Source: Lacrimispora xylanisolvens (lineage in GTDB: Bacteria; Bacillota; Clostridia; Lachnospirales; Lachnospiraceae). Taken from it: 64,000 bases of DNA. The DNA lies in the NCBI GenBank assembly GCA_017084465.1, contig CP070896.1:5507501-5571500 (forward strand). Reading direction: 5' to 3'. Below the pieces are notes generated by a model. That model saw only the letters and a list, made by a program, of their open reading frames with translations, searched no databases and had not been told where the DNA came from. The translations under genes were made by a program, and so were the position numbers. This document shows, in pieces, positions 39,036-50,100 of this stretch (within the stretch, counting starts at the first letter, position 1; each line of letters opens with the position of its first letter).

Positions 39036-40728
39036 ATGAAAAAGATGTCACTTATGCTTGCTGTACTTGCAGCCTCTGGCATGATGCTTACTGCTTGTGG
39101 CGGCAATAAGCCAGCAGAAACAAAAGCGAGTGCTGACACAACTACAGCTGCTGCCGCTGGCGAAACAACAGCTGCTGAAAAAGGAAATTCCGCGGGGCTT
39201 GACCTTGCAGTTCAACTTGGACCGAACCCGGAGACCATTGATCCGGCTTTAAACTCTTCAGTTGATGGTGCAAATATGATTATGCATGCCTTTGAAACCT
39301 TATTGATTGTAGATAAGGAGAACAAAATTGTTCCAGGACAGGCAGAGTCTTATGATATATCCCCAGATGGCCTTACTTATACTTTCAAGCTGCGTGATGG
39401 CTTAAAGTGGAGTGATGGTTCACCACTTACTGCAAATGACTTTGTTTATGCATGGAAGAGACTTGCAGATCCCAACGTTGCAGCTCCATATGGCGCTGAT
39501 ATGTTAGGACCGGTAAAAGGATATGAAGAAGCAGCTGCAGGAAACCTGGATGCTCTGGGTGTTTCCGCTCCTGATGACAAAACTTTTGTAGTAGAATTAG
39601 CTTCTCCTTGCGTTTACTTTATCAAACTTGCAACTCACGCTTCCATGGTTCCTGTACAGAAAGCAGCTGTAGAAGCAGCTGGTGACCAGTGGAGCTTAAA
39701 GCCTGAGACTTATGTTTCCAACGGTCCTTTAAAGATGGTTGAATGGGTACCAGGTTCTCACATTACTTTTGCAAAAAATGAAAACTACTGGAATGCTGAT
39801 AAGGTAACTTTAAACACCTTAAAGTTTGTTCTTATGGAAGATTCCAACGCTGCTTACAGTGCATATCAGGCAGGCGAGTTACAGATGATCAAGTATGTTC
39901 CTACAGAAGAGATTCCTGCACTGAAGGGAACAGATGCTTTCCACATTGATCCTAGCATGAGCGTTAGCTACTTGAATTTCCAGACTCAGAAAGAACCATT
40001 TAACAACGCAGATGTCCGCAAAGCATTAAGCCTTGCAATTGACCGTAAATATGTAGCAGAAACTGTTATGCAGGGTACCAGCGCACCAGCAACAAACTTT
40101 GTACCAGATGGTGTATCTGATGCAGAGGGCGGTACTTTCTTTAATGATGTAACTGCAAAAGAAGGAAAAACTTTCTTTAATATTGATGATCATGCTGCAG
40201 ATGTTGCAAAGGCAAAAGAACTTCTTGCTAAAGCTGGATATCCTGATGGACAGGGATTCCCAACATTTGAGTATATGACCAATGATGCTGGATTCAATAA
40301 GCCAGTTGCAGAATATTTACAGAGCTGCTGGAAAGAGACTCTTAACATCAATATGGATATCAAAATTGTTGAGTGGGCAACCTTTACACCTACCCGTCGT
40401 GCAGGCGATTATCAGGTATCACGTGGCGGCTGGGGATTTGACTTTGATGATCCTTCTAACCTGCTGAATGTAAACCTTTCTACCAGCGGTAACAACGATG
40501 CTAAGTACAACAATCCTGAATTTGATAAGCTGCTTAACGAGGCTAATACCACTGCTGACGTAAAAGAGCATTATAAAACTGCATGAGGCAGAGACTCTGC
40601 TTCTTGAAGATTCTCCGATTGTACCAATTACCTACAAGAATGAATTCTATTTACAGAATCCAAAGCTGAAAGGCACATGGTACTCTCCATATAGCTACTG
40701 GTTCTTCCAGTATGCAACCATGGAATAA
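39036..40728 (+). CDS. oppA: Oligopeptide-binding lipoprotein, OppA type (one frameshift)
   Basis: Restored length is 563 residues, family 5 solute-binding protein. The signal peptide ends at lipobox LTAC (Cys near 21), then a Thr/Ala-rich linker. The domain core has PETIDPALNSSVDGANMI, KWSDGSPLTANDFVYAWKR and VRKALSLAIDR. The break is at A4 40575-40578; one A fewer joins KEHYK to LHEAETLLLEDSPIVPITY. TAGGAGGAAT precedes the ATG. Confidence 0.88.
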
Positions 40729-40749
40729 GATTTATCTCTTAAAAAACAG

Positions 40750-40779
40750 ACACCCAGGAATATTCCTGGGTGTTTTTTT
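40750..40779 (+). terminator. oppA terminator
   Basis: CACCCAGGA pairs with TCCTGGGTG around ATAT, followed by seven T. Confidence 0.85.
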
Positions 40780-40834
40780 GAGCAGACGAAAAGATCTGCT
40801 ATGACTTACATTCCATCAACTGGGAAACTTCCTC

Positions 40835-40863
40835 TTTCCAACCATGTAAAAGTATGCTATAAT
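40835..40863 (+). promoter_or_regulatory. pyrH promoter
   Basis: A clear TATAAT (40858-40863) with a weak TTTCCA -35 (40835-40840) at 17 bp. It probably drives pyrH and the genes after it. Confidence 0.5.
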
Positions 40864-40901
40864 CTTTTAAGACAATACAAAAGTACAGGAGAGTTTAAGC
40901 T

Positions 40902-41605
40902 ATGAATCCAAGACGTGTATTATTAAAACTCAGCGGTGAAGCTCTTGCCGGTTCCAGTAAGACAGGCTATGACGAGGCCACTGTAAAAGAGGTTGCACGG
41001 CAGGTTAAGATATCCGTTGATGCTGGCGTTCAGTTGGGAATTGTCATAGGCGGAGGAAACTTCTGGAGAGGCAGAACCAGTAATGCAATTGACCGCACAA
41101 AGGCGGATCAGATCGGTATGCTTGCCACCATTATGAACTGCATTTATGTTTCGGAAATTTTCAGGAACGCAGGAATGGATACCCGGATTCTCACCCCCCC
41201 TTTGAATGTGGTTCCATGACAGAACTGTTTTCCAAAGACCGGGCTAACCAGTATTTTAAAGAGGGTAAAGTGGTGTTTTTTGCCGGTGGAACTGGTCACC
41301 CATACTTTTCAACTGATACGGGAATTGTACTTCGTGCCATCGAGATGGATGCTGACTGCATTCTGCTTGCAAAGTCCATTGACGGAGTTTACGACAGCGA
41401 TCCCAAAGTGAATCCCAATGCAGTAAAATACGATGAAATTTCCATTGATGAAGTGATAGAAAAGCAGCTTGGGGTAATTGATCTGACCGCTTCCATTATG
41501 TGTATGGAGAATAAGATGCCCCTTACAGTATTCAATCTGAATGAAAAAGATGGCATTGCCAATGCAATGCAGGGAAAAATAAACGGCACGATAGTGACCG
41601 CATAA
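40902..41605 (+). CDS. pyrH: UMP kinase (one frameshift)
   Basis: Phosphorylates UMP to UDP in pyrimidine synthesis. Restored length is about 234 residues. The N-terminus VLLKLSGEALAGS and GGGNFWRGR are PyrH signatures; FAGGTGHPYFSTDTG and DGVYDSDPKVNP complete the amino-acid-kinase fold. The break is at C7 41194-41200; C8 (or C5) restores the frame into FECGSMTELFSK. An essential gene. AGGAG precedes the ATG. Confidence 0.93.
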
Positions 41606-41619
41606 AACAGGAGGACGAT

Positions 41620-42175
41620 ATGCAGGAGAGTTTACAGGTATATGAAGATAAAATGAATAAGACATTAAAAGCGCTGGAGAATGATTTTATGACCATTCGC
41701 GCAGGACGTGCCAATCCCCATGTACTGGATAAAATCAGAGTGGATTATTATGGTACTCCAACACCAATTCAGCAGGTGGGCAACGTAACTATTCCGGAAG
41801 CACGTATGATCGTGATTCAGCCATGGGAGAAGGCTTTGTTAAAAGCCATTGAAAAAAGCGATTCTTACTTCTGAGCTGGGAATCAATCCAACGAACGACG
41901 GTAATGTAATTCGCCTGGTATTTCCTGAGCTGACAGAAGAGCGCAGAAAAGATCTTGTAAAAGATGTAAAGAAAAAGGGAGAAGCTGCGAAGATCGCAAT
42001 CCGTAACATTCGCCGTGATGCCAATGACTCTTTTAAGAAACAGTTAAAAGCAGAAGAGATTTCTGAGGATGAACTTGCTGATGCAGAAGACAAGATTCAG
42101 AAATTAACAGATAAGATGGTTGCGCAGATTGAAAAAGCAACTGATGAGAAGTCAAAAGATCTTCTTACTGTATAA
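41620..42175 (+). CDS. frr: Ribosome recycling factor (one frameshift)
   Basis: Splits post-termination ribosomes with EF-G. Restored length is 184 residues. Signatures are RAGRANPHVLDKIRVDYYG, INPTNDGNVIRLVFPELTEE and RNIRRDAND. The break is at A6 41852-41857; one A fewer joins LKAIEK to AILTSELG. CAGGAGGA precedes the ATG. An essential gene. Confidence 0.95.
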
Positions 42176-42177
42176 AA

Positions 42178-42218
42178 TAAACAGGGGGGCAGGCATTATG
42201 CCTGTCCTGTTTTGTGTT
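42178..42218 (+). terminator. Intercistronic hairpin between frr and uppS
   Basis: GCAGGCAT pairs with ATGCCTGT, extended by ACAGG/CCTGT with a bulge, followed by TTTTG and later T-rich bases. A partial terminator or processing site is likely. Confidence 0.5.
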
Positions 42219-42237
42219 TTAAAAGGAGTGATACTTT

Positions 42238-42957
42238 ATGGATAAAGAATTGAATAATATGGTGATTCCAGAACACGTTGCCATTATTCTTGACGGAAAT
42301 GGCAGATGGGCAAAAAAACGGGGACTTCCCAGAAGTATGGGTCATAAGGAAGGCTGTGTGACTGTGGAGAAGACCGTTGAAGATGCAGCAAGACTGGGAA
42401 TTAAGTATTTGACGGTATATGGTTTTTCAACAGAGAACTGGAAGCGTTCCACAGAGGAAGTGGGAGCGCTGATGCAGCTGTTTCGTTATTATATGGTAAG
42501 ACTCTTAAAAGTTTCGAAAGCGAATAATGTTCGTGTAAAGATGATTGGAGACATAGAGCGTTTTGACTCTGATATTGTAGAGGGAATTGGACGTCTTGTG
42601 GAAGAGACGAAGAATAATACAGGACTGACCTTTGTGATAGCGGTCAACTACGGTGGAAGGGATGAAATTGTCCGGGCTGCAAGAAAGATCATGGAAGATG
42701 CCAGAGAGGGAAAGATTTCACCGGAATCCTTAACGGAAGATAAATTTACAAGTTATCTTGACACAAAAGGAATTCCCGATCCGGATCTTTTGATCCGTAC
42801 CAGCGGAGAGTTAAGGCTGTCTAACTATCTTTTATGGCAGCTTGCATATACGGAGATATATGTATCTGATTGCTATTGGCCTGATTTTAATATGGAAGAA
42901 ATGAAAGCCATTACAGCGTATAATAGCAGAGAACGGAGATTTGGAGGAGTGAAGTGA
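42238..42957 (+). CDS. uppS: Isoprenyl transferase (undecaprenyl diphosphate synthase)
   Basis: Makes the C55 carrier lipid for peptidoglycan. A 239-residue cis-prenyltransferase. HVAIILDGNGRWAKKRG holds the catalytic Asp; LTVYGFSTENWKR, and DLLIRTSGELRLSNYLLWQLAY are the other conserved regions. The frame is intact. AAAGGAG precedes the ATG. First of the run of envelope-lipid genes. Confidence 0.95.
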   Translation: MDKELNNMVIPEHVAIILDGNGRWAKKRGLPRSMGHKEGCVTVEKTVEDAARLGIKYLTVYGFSTENWKRSTEEVGALMQLFRYYMVRLLKVSKANNVRVKMIGDIERFDSDIVEGIGRLVEETKNNTGLTFVIAVNYGGRDEIVRAARKIMEDAREGKISPESLTEDKFTSYLDTKGIPDPDLLIRTSGELRLSNYLLWQLAYTEIYVSDCYWPDFNMEEMKAITAYNSRERRFGGVK

Positions 42958-42976
42958 TCACGAGGGAGGAAGCGGG

Positions 42977-43778
42977 ATGTTTACAACCAGGCTGATAAGC
43001 GGAATTGTTCTTGTTTTGATCGCACTGATAACAGTAGGAAGTGGTGGGCTTCTGCTTTTTGCGACAACGATTTTCATATCCATGATTGGCTTGTATGAGC
43101 TGTATCGTGTACTTAAGATTCATGATCATCCCATGGGTTATATGGGATATTTAATTGTAGTTGTTTATTACGGGCTGCTATGGTTTCATATGCAGCAGTA
43201 TGCATTGTATATGTCTATCGTTTTCATGATGCTTCTTTTATGCTTTTATGTTTTTGCTTTTCCAAAATATAAAACTGAGGAAGTGACAGGAGCGTTTTTC
43301 GGATTTTTTTATGTGGCGGTCATGTTATCCTATTTATACCAGGTTCGGACTATGAATGACGGAAAGTATCTGGTGTGGCTGGTATTCTTAAGCTCATGGG
43401 GCTGTGATACCTGCGCATACTGTGTTGGAAATCTCATTGGAAAGCATAAACTGGCACCTGTACTCAGTCCTCATAAATCCATAGAGGGAGCCATCGGTGG
43501 AATTGTAGGAGCCTCACTTCTGGGATTTTTATATGCGACAATTTTTGGTGAGTCAATGACTGTACTTGAATATCCGCAGATAACCTGTACTCTTGCCTGT
43601 GCATTTGCCGCGATTATATCACCTGTTGGTGATCTTGCTGCATCTGCTATAAAGCGGGATCATCAGGTTAAGGATTATGGAAAACTCATACCAGGGCACG
43701 GTGGAATACTGGATCGTTTTGACAGTATGCTTTTTTACTGCCCCTGTTATTTATTTTGTGGTTACATTTATACGATAA
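42977..43778 (+). CDS. cdsA: Phosphatidate cytidylyltransferase (one frameshift)
   Basis: Makes CDP-diacylglycerol for phospholipid synthesis. Restored length is 266 residues with about seven membrane helices. The C-terminal signature spans SPVGDLAASAIKRDHQVKDY and KLIPGHGGILDRFDSM. The break is at T6 43731-43736; one T fewer changes the tail to FTAPVIYFVVTFIR with a stop at 43776. GGAGG precedes the ATG. An essential gene. Confidence 0.92.
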
Positions 43779-43841
43779 GATTCTGACAAAGTATTACCTT
43801 AAATCGGAATTTAGGAAAAGAAAAGGAGTATACAGCATAAG

Positions 43842-44984
43842 ATGAAGAAAATAGCAATCCTTGGGTCAACAGGATCCATTGGGACGCAGACTTTGGAGGT
43901 GGTGGAGAACCAGGGGGACATTGAGGTGACTGCTTTGGCTGCAGGAAGCAACATACGCCTGTTGGAAGAACAAATCAGAAAATTCCGCCCCAAAATAGCC
44001 TGTGTTTTCGAAGAAGAAAAAGCGAAGGAACTGAAAAGATCAGTAAGAGATCTTCCGGTTCGCGTTGTTTCCGGTATGGAGGGGTTAATCGAGGCTGCTG
44101 TGGAAGAAACTTCAGAGATTGTTGTCACTGCAGTAGTTGGAATGATAGGAATCCGGCCCACCATTGCGGCCATGGAAGCAGGGAAAGATATCGCTCTTGC
44201 CAATAAGGAGACTCTGGTAACTGCCGGTCACATCATTATGCCTCTCGCAAAGAAGATGGGTGTCAGGATTCTTCCGGTAGACAGTGAACACAGTGCAATA
44301 TTTCAGTGCCTGAATGGAGAAAATAAGGGCTCTGTCCATAAGATCCTTCTGACTGCTTCCGGCGGTCCATTCCGTGGTAAAACAAGAGAAGATTTAAAAA
44401 ATGTAAAAGTGGAGGATGCACTTAACCATCCAAACTGGGCGATGGGCCGAAAGATAACCATAGATTCTTCAACCATGGTGAATAAAGGGCTTGAAGTCAT
44501 GGAGGCCAAATGGTTGTTTGGTGTTAAAATGGATCAGGTACAGGTAGTGATTCAGCCTAAGAGCATTATTCATTCTATGGTAGAGTTTGAAGACGGAGCA
44601 GTTATGGCTCAGATGGGAACTCCGGACATGAAGCTTCCTATTCAATACGCACTTTATTATCCGGAGCGGAGATATTTAAAAGGAGATCGTCTTGATTTCT
44701 GGTCTATTGGTCAAATTAATTTTGAAAAACCGGATCTTGTTAATTTTCCGGGGTTGAAACTGGCTTATGAGGCCGGATGTGCCGGTGGAACGCTCCCGAC
44801 TGTTTTTAATGCTGCTAACGAAAAGGCAGTTGCCAAATTTTTGAACAGAGAAATTACATATCTTACTATCACAGATATGATAGAGGGAGCGATGAACGGG
44901 CATACTGTAAAAGAGAATCCTACCGTGGAAGAGATTCTTGAAGCAGAGGCTGCAGCTTATGAATATATAGAAAGCAGGTGGTAA
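43842..44984 (+). CDS. dxr: 1-deoxy-D-xylulose 5-phosphate reductoisomerase
   Basis: Second step of the MEP isoprenoid pathway, NADPH-dependent. A 380-residue protein; the NADPH loop is GSTGSIGTQTLEVV, and metal/substrate residues lie in LPVDSEHSAIFQCLNG. C-terminal NPTVEEILEAE is typical. The ribosome binding site AAAGGAG lies unusually far (about 13 bases) from the ATG, but no better start exists. The frame is intact. Confidence 0.95.
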   Translation: MKKIAILGSTGSIGTQTLEVVENQGDIEVTALAAGSNIRLLEEQIRKFRPKIACVFEEEKAKELKRSVRDLPVRVVSGMEGLIEAAVEETSEIVVTAVVGMIGIRPTIAAMEAGKDIALANKETLVTAGHIIMPLAKKMGVRILPVDSEHSAIFQCLNGENKGSVHKILLTASGGPFRGKTREDLKNVKVEDALNHPNWAMGRKITIDSSTMVNKGLEVMEAKWLFGVKMDQVQVVIQPKSIIHSMVEFEDGAVMAQMGTPDMKLPIQYALYYPERRYLKGDRLDFWSIGQINFEKPDLVNFPGLKLAYEAGCAGGTLPTVFNAANEKAVAKFLNREITYLTITDMIEGAMNGHTVKENPTVEEILEAEAAAYEYIESRW

Positions 44985-44985
44985 A

Positions 44986-46044
44986 TTGTCCAGTGTTATC
45001 GTAGCAATTCTGGTATTCGGTTTAATCGTTTTAATTCATGAATTAGGTCATTTTTTATTTGCAAAAATGAACAAAATCGCAGTAGTGGAATTTTCCATAG
45101 GAATGGGACCCCGCCTTTTGCATTTTAAGAAGGGAGAAACCACATATTCCATTAAATTGCTTCCTTTAGGCGGATCCTGCATGATGCTGGGAGAGGATGA
45201 AGAAAATCCTGATGAGCGGGCTTTTCAGAATAGATCCATTCCTGCAAGAATGTCAGTTATTGCCGCAGGGCCCATCTTTAATTTTATTCTTGCCTTTTTA
45301 CTTTCTTTGGTTCTGGTAGGTATGAGTGGATATGACATTACTTATATAAAAGAAGTAACAGAAGGTTCACCTGCATATGAAGCAGGAATGCGCTCCGGAG
45401 ATAAATTGTTAAAAATTAACGGAGAGAAAGTTTCCATGTATCAGGAGTATATTCTTTATAAGCTGATGAAACCGGATGATAAGATGAATCAGGTGGAATT
45501 CTCAAGAACAGATCCTCAGACAGGAAATCAGGAAATCCAGACTGTAACTGTTACTCCCCAATATTCAGAGGAGAGTAAAAAATATCTGATTGGTATATTA
45601 ATTGCGCCTGAAAACAAAAAGGCAGCAAATGCCGGTGATCTGGTTAAGCATGGATATATGGAGATGGAATACGATGTAAAACTGACTGTAAAGAGCCTTG
45701 GTATGCTATTTACAGGGAAGGCCAGTGTCAATGATTTGAGCGGTCCGGTAGGAATCGTTGTTATGATTGATGATTCTGTAAAAGCGGGCCTTACTGTCAG
45801 TGTAGTTGCGGCGCTTATGAATGTCATCAGTATGTGTATTCTTTTAAGTGCCAACTTAGGTGTTATGAATCTGCTCCCCATACCAGCTCTTGATGGTGGG
45901 AGATTGCTGTTTTTAATTATAGAAGCAATACGTGGAAAACGAATGGACCCGGAAAAAGAGGGTCTTGTAAACATGATCAGTATGGCAGCTTTGATGGCGC
46001 TGATGATTTTTGTAGTATTTAATGATATCAGCAGATTCACCTGA
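44986..46044 (+). CDS. rseP: Site-2 intramembrane metalloprotease, RseP/RasP family
   Basis: A 352-residue membrane zinc protease that cleaves membrane-bound anti-sigma factors and signal-peptide remnants. HELGH in the first helix gives the zinc ligands and catalytic Glu; NLLPIPALDGGRLLF near the C-terminus holds the third ligand. A PDZ domain lies at about 120-215. The start is TTG 44986, one base after the dxr stop, with AGGTGG upstream. The frame is intact. Confidence 0.9.
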   Translation: MSSVIVAILVFGLIVLIHELGHFLFAKMNKIAVVEFSIGMGPRLLHFKKGETTYSIKLLPLGGSCMMLGEDEENPDERAFQNRSIPARMSVIAAGPIFNFILAFLLSLVLVGMSGYDITYIKEVTEGSPAYEAGMRSGDKLLKINGEKVSMYQEYILYKLMKPDDKMNQVEFSRTDPQTGNQEIQTVTVTPQYSEESKKYLIGILIAPENKKAANAGDLVKHGYMEMEYDVKLTVKSLGMLFTGKASVNDLSGPVGIVVMIDDSVKAGLTVSVVAALMNVISMCILLSANLGVMNLLPIPALDGGRLLFLIIEAIRGKRMDPEKEGLVNMISMAALMALMIFVVFNDISRFT

Positions 46045-46066
46045 TAAAGTATAAATGGAGGAGCTT

Positions 46067-47123
46067 ATGAACAGGGATCATACGAAAACAATTCAGATCG
46101 GAAACAAGGTCATCGGTGGAGGCAATCCGGTTCTGATCCAATCCATGTGCAATACGAAAACTCAGGATGTTGCATCAACAGTTAATCAGATAAATGCGCT
46201 GACCGCGGCCGGATGCGATATTATCAGAGTTGCTGTTCCTGATATGGAAGCGGCGGCAGCTATTAAGGAGATTAAGAAGCAGATCAGTATACCTCTGGTA
46301 GCCGATATTCATTTTGATTATCGGCTGGCTGTGGCTTCTATCGAGTCAGGAGCTGATAAGATCCGGATTAATCCGGGCAATATTGGCTCTCTGGATCGTG
46401 TAAGAACTGTTGTGGATAAGGCAAAGGAATATCAGATTCCCATTCGTGTGGGGAGTTAACAGCGGTTCCCTTGAAAAAAATCTCATTGAAAAATATGGAG
46501 GAGTTACTGCAGAGGGAATTGTGGAAAGCGCATTAAATAAGGTACGTATGATCGAGGAGATGGATTATGGAAATCTGGTAATCAGCATCAAATCATCTGA
46601 TGTACTTATGTGTGTCAAGGCCCATGAACTGATCGCAGAGCGAACGGATTATCCCCTTCATGTAGGTATTACAGAGGCTGGTACCCTGATATCTGGAACC
46701 ATTAAATCTTCCGTTGGGCTGGGTATTATTCTTCATAAGGGAATTGGTGATACCATTCGTGTGTCTCTTACCGGCGATCCGCTTGAAGAAGTAAAGGCAG
46801 CTAAAACCATTTTAAGATCTCTGGGTCTAAAAAGGGGAGGGGTGGAGGTAATATCCTGTCCCACCTGCGGCAGAACCAGGATTGATTTAATCTCCCTGGC
46901 CAATCAGGTAGAAGATATGGTTTCTGCTTACGACCATTTGGATATTAAGGTGGCAGTAATGGGCTGTGTGGTAAACGGACCAGGTGAAGCAAGAGAAGCA
47001 GACATTGGAATTGCCGGTGGAATCGGAGAGGGACTTCTTATTAAAAAAGGAGAAGTAATCAGAAAGGTTCCGGAAGAAGAACTTCTTAGCGCCCTTCAGG
47101 AAGAACTTATGAAAATGCAATAG
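46067..47123 (+). CDS. ispG: 4-hydroxy-3-methylbut-2-enyl diphosphate synthase (one frameshift)
   Basis: Later step of the MEP pathway, a [4Fe-4S] enzyme. Restored length is 351 residues. The barrel domain has IQSMCNTKTQD and PLVADIHFDYRLA; the cluster domain has SCPTCGRT and VMGCVVNGPGEA supplying the three Cys ligands. The break is at G4 46450-46453; one G fewer joins IPIRVG to VNSGSLEK. GGAGG precedes ATG 46067. Fifth envelope/isoprenoid gene in the run. Confidence 0.94.
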
Positions 47124-47131
47124 GTGATAGA

Positions 47132-50100
47132 ATGGCAAAGAAATTTTTGGAAGTTTTTCCAAACTTACATATTACTGACGAATTAAAAGAGCTTTTAAAT
47201 CTGGTAGATGTGGAAAAAGTCACATCAAACAGGGATAGAAGCTCTATTCGTGTTTACTTAATCAGTCCAAGACTGATACACAAGCAAAATATATACAGCC
47301 TGGAAAAAGGGATCAAGGAACAGTTGTTTCCTTCCAAGCAGATCACAATTAAAATCATTGAGCGGTTCCGCCTGTCGGGACAGTATACGCCGCAGAAGCT
47401 TTTAAAGATCTATCGGGAAAGTCTTCTGGCGGAACTTAAAAATTACAGCATCATTGAGTATAATATGTTCCGGAAGGCACAGTGCCAGTTTCCCGAACCG
47501 GATCTTTTGAAGATGACAGTGGAGGATACCATTGTAACCCATGAAAAAGCCGGCGAGTTAAAGCGGGTGTTGGAAAAGATTTTTCACGAAAGATGCGGCT
47601 TGCCTGTTGAAGTTCAGTATGAATTTATTGAGCCTAAGGAGAATGTCCTGGCGAAGCAAAAAGAGCTTCAGATGCAGAGGGAAGTAGAGGAAATCGTTAG
47701 CAGAACGTCATTTGCCGGACAGCAAAAAAGCCAGACAGACGAATATGGCGGACCTTCTATGGCTGATGGCCCACTGGACGTATTGGCAGCCACTTATTCT
47801 GATGAAGTGCCTTTCACACAGGAATCCCAGCCGTCTGCAGCCACACTCCGCATGGGTGGTAAAAAAGAAGGAGATAAAAAAGAATCCGGTAAAGCAGCAG
47901 AGTCTGACTCCGGAAAGAAGGAATGGAAAGATTACCGGAAGAACTCCTATAATGGCCGCCGTTCTGATAATCCTGATGTTTTGTATGGCAGAGATTTTGA
48001 AGAAGAAACCATGGAAATTGAGAAGATTGACGGGGAAATCGGAGAAGTCGTGGTCCGCGGTAAGATTATTATGACGGACAGCAGGGAATTGAGAAGCGGT
48101 AAGACTATTATTATTTTTGATGTAACAGATTTTACGGACACAATTACAGTGAAGATGTTTGCCAGGGAAGAACAGTTGGATGATCTGAAGAACGCAGTGG
48201 TAAAAGGTACCTTCATCAAAATAAAAGGAGTTACAACCATTGATAAGTTTGATGGGGAGCTGACCCTGGGATCTGTTGTGGGTATTAAAAAATCAGAAGA
48301 TTTTACTGGGAAAAGATCGGACAACAGTTTGGAGAAACGGGTGGAACTTCACTGTCATACAAAGATGAGTGACATGGATGGCGTCTCTGAAGTAAAAGAT
48401 CTTGTAAAACGTGCTAAAAAATGGGGGATGCCAGCGCTTGCTATTACGGATCATGGTTGTGTACAGTCCTTTCCGGATGCAAACCATGCCCTTGATAAAG
48501 GTGATACATTTAAAGTTATTTATGGAGTGGAAGGATATCTGGTTGATGATTTAAAGCAACTGGTTGAAAATTCCAGGAATCAGACTTTTTCTGATTCTTA
48601 TGTTGTCTTCGATATTGAGACAACGGGTTTCAGTTCATCCAGAAACCGGATTATTGAAATTGGTGCAGTGAAGGTAATAGATGGAAAGATTAAAGACAAA
48701 TTCAGCGCTTTTGTAAATCCGGATGTACCAATTCCTTTTGAGATTGAACAATTGACTGGAATCAATGACAGTATGGTGCTTCCTCATCCAAAGATTGATG
48801 TAATTCTCCCCCCAGTTTCTGGAGTTTTGCAGCGATTCTGTTTTAGTTGCCCACAATGCTTCGTTTGACGTAAGCTTTATCTCTTATAATGCTCAGCAGC
48901 TTCAGCTGGAATTTAACCCTACGGTAATAGATACCGTGGCTCTTTCCAGGCTTCTTTTACCCAGTTTAAACAGGTATAAACTGGACACAGTGGCCAAAGC
49001 CTTAAATATTTCCCTGGCGAACCATCACAGAGCGGTTGATGATGCAGGATGTACAGCCGAGATATTTGCGGCATTTGTAAAAATGCTCAGAGAGCGGGGG
49101 GTAGAATCGTTAGATGAGTTAAACAAACTCAGTACTATGTCGGCGGATATGATTAAAAAGCTTCCCACTTATCATGTGATCATCCTTGCAGCCAATGATG
49201 TGGGCAGGGTTAATTTATACCGCCTGATTTCCCGCTCTCATATCGATTTTTATGCCAGAAGACCGAGAATTCCCAAAAGCGTTTTAAATGAATACAGAGA
49301 GGGATTAATTATTGGTTCTGCCTGTGAGGCAGGAGAGTTATATCAGGCTCTTTTACGTGGCGTTCCGGATGCGGAAATAGCCAAACTTGTAAACTTTTTA
49401 TGATTATCTGGAGATACAGCCACTTGGCAACAACGCATTCATGTTAAGAGACGAAAAGAGTACGGTAAAGACCCAGCAGGATCTAATTGATATTAATAAG
49501 CGGATCGTAACCCTTGGGGAACAGTTTGGAAAGCCTGTCTGCGCAACCTGCGATGTTCATTTCCTTGATCCGGAGGATGAGGTTTACCGGCGGATCATTA
49601 TGGCTGGACAAGGATTTAAAGATTCCGACGAACAGGCTCCGTTATATCTTAGGACTACAGAGGAGATGCTTCAGGAGTTTGAATATTTAGGCCCTAACAA
49701 GGCGGAAGAAGTGGTGATAAAGAATACCAGAAAAATAGCGGACATGTGTGAAATGATCTCACCTGTACGTCCGGATAAATGTGCACCTGTCATCGAAAAT
49801 TCAGATGAGGATTTAAGAAAAATCTGTTATGACAGAGCTCATGCTATTTATGGACAGGATCTTCCTGTGATAGTTACGGAACGATTGGAGAGAGAGTTGA
49901 ATTCCATTATATCCAATGGTTTTGCGGTTATGTATATCATTGCACAGAAGCTGGTGTGGAAATCCAACGAAGATGGTTATCTGGTTGGATCCAGAGGATC
50001 GGTTGGATCATCTTTCGTTGCCTATATGTCGGGAATTACAGAAGTAAATTCTCTCAGTCCTCATTATTACTGTGAGAGCTGTCACTACTATGATTTTGAT

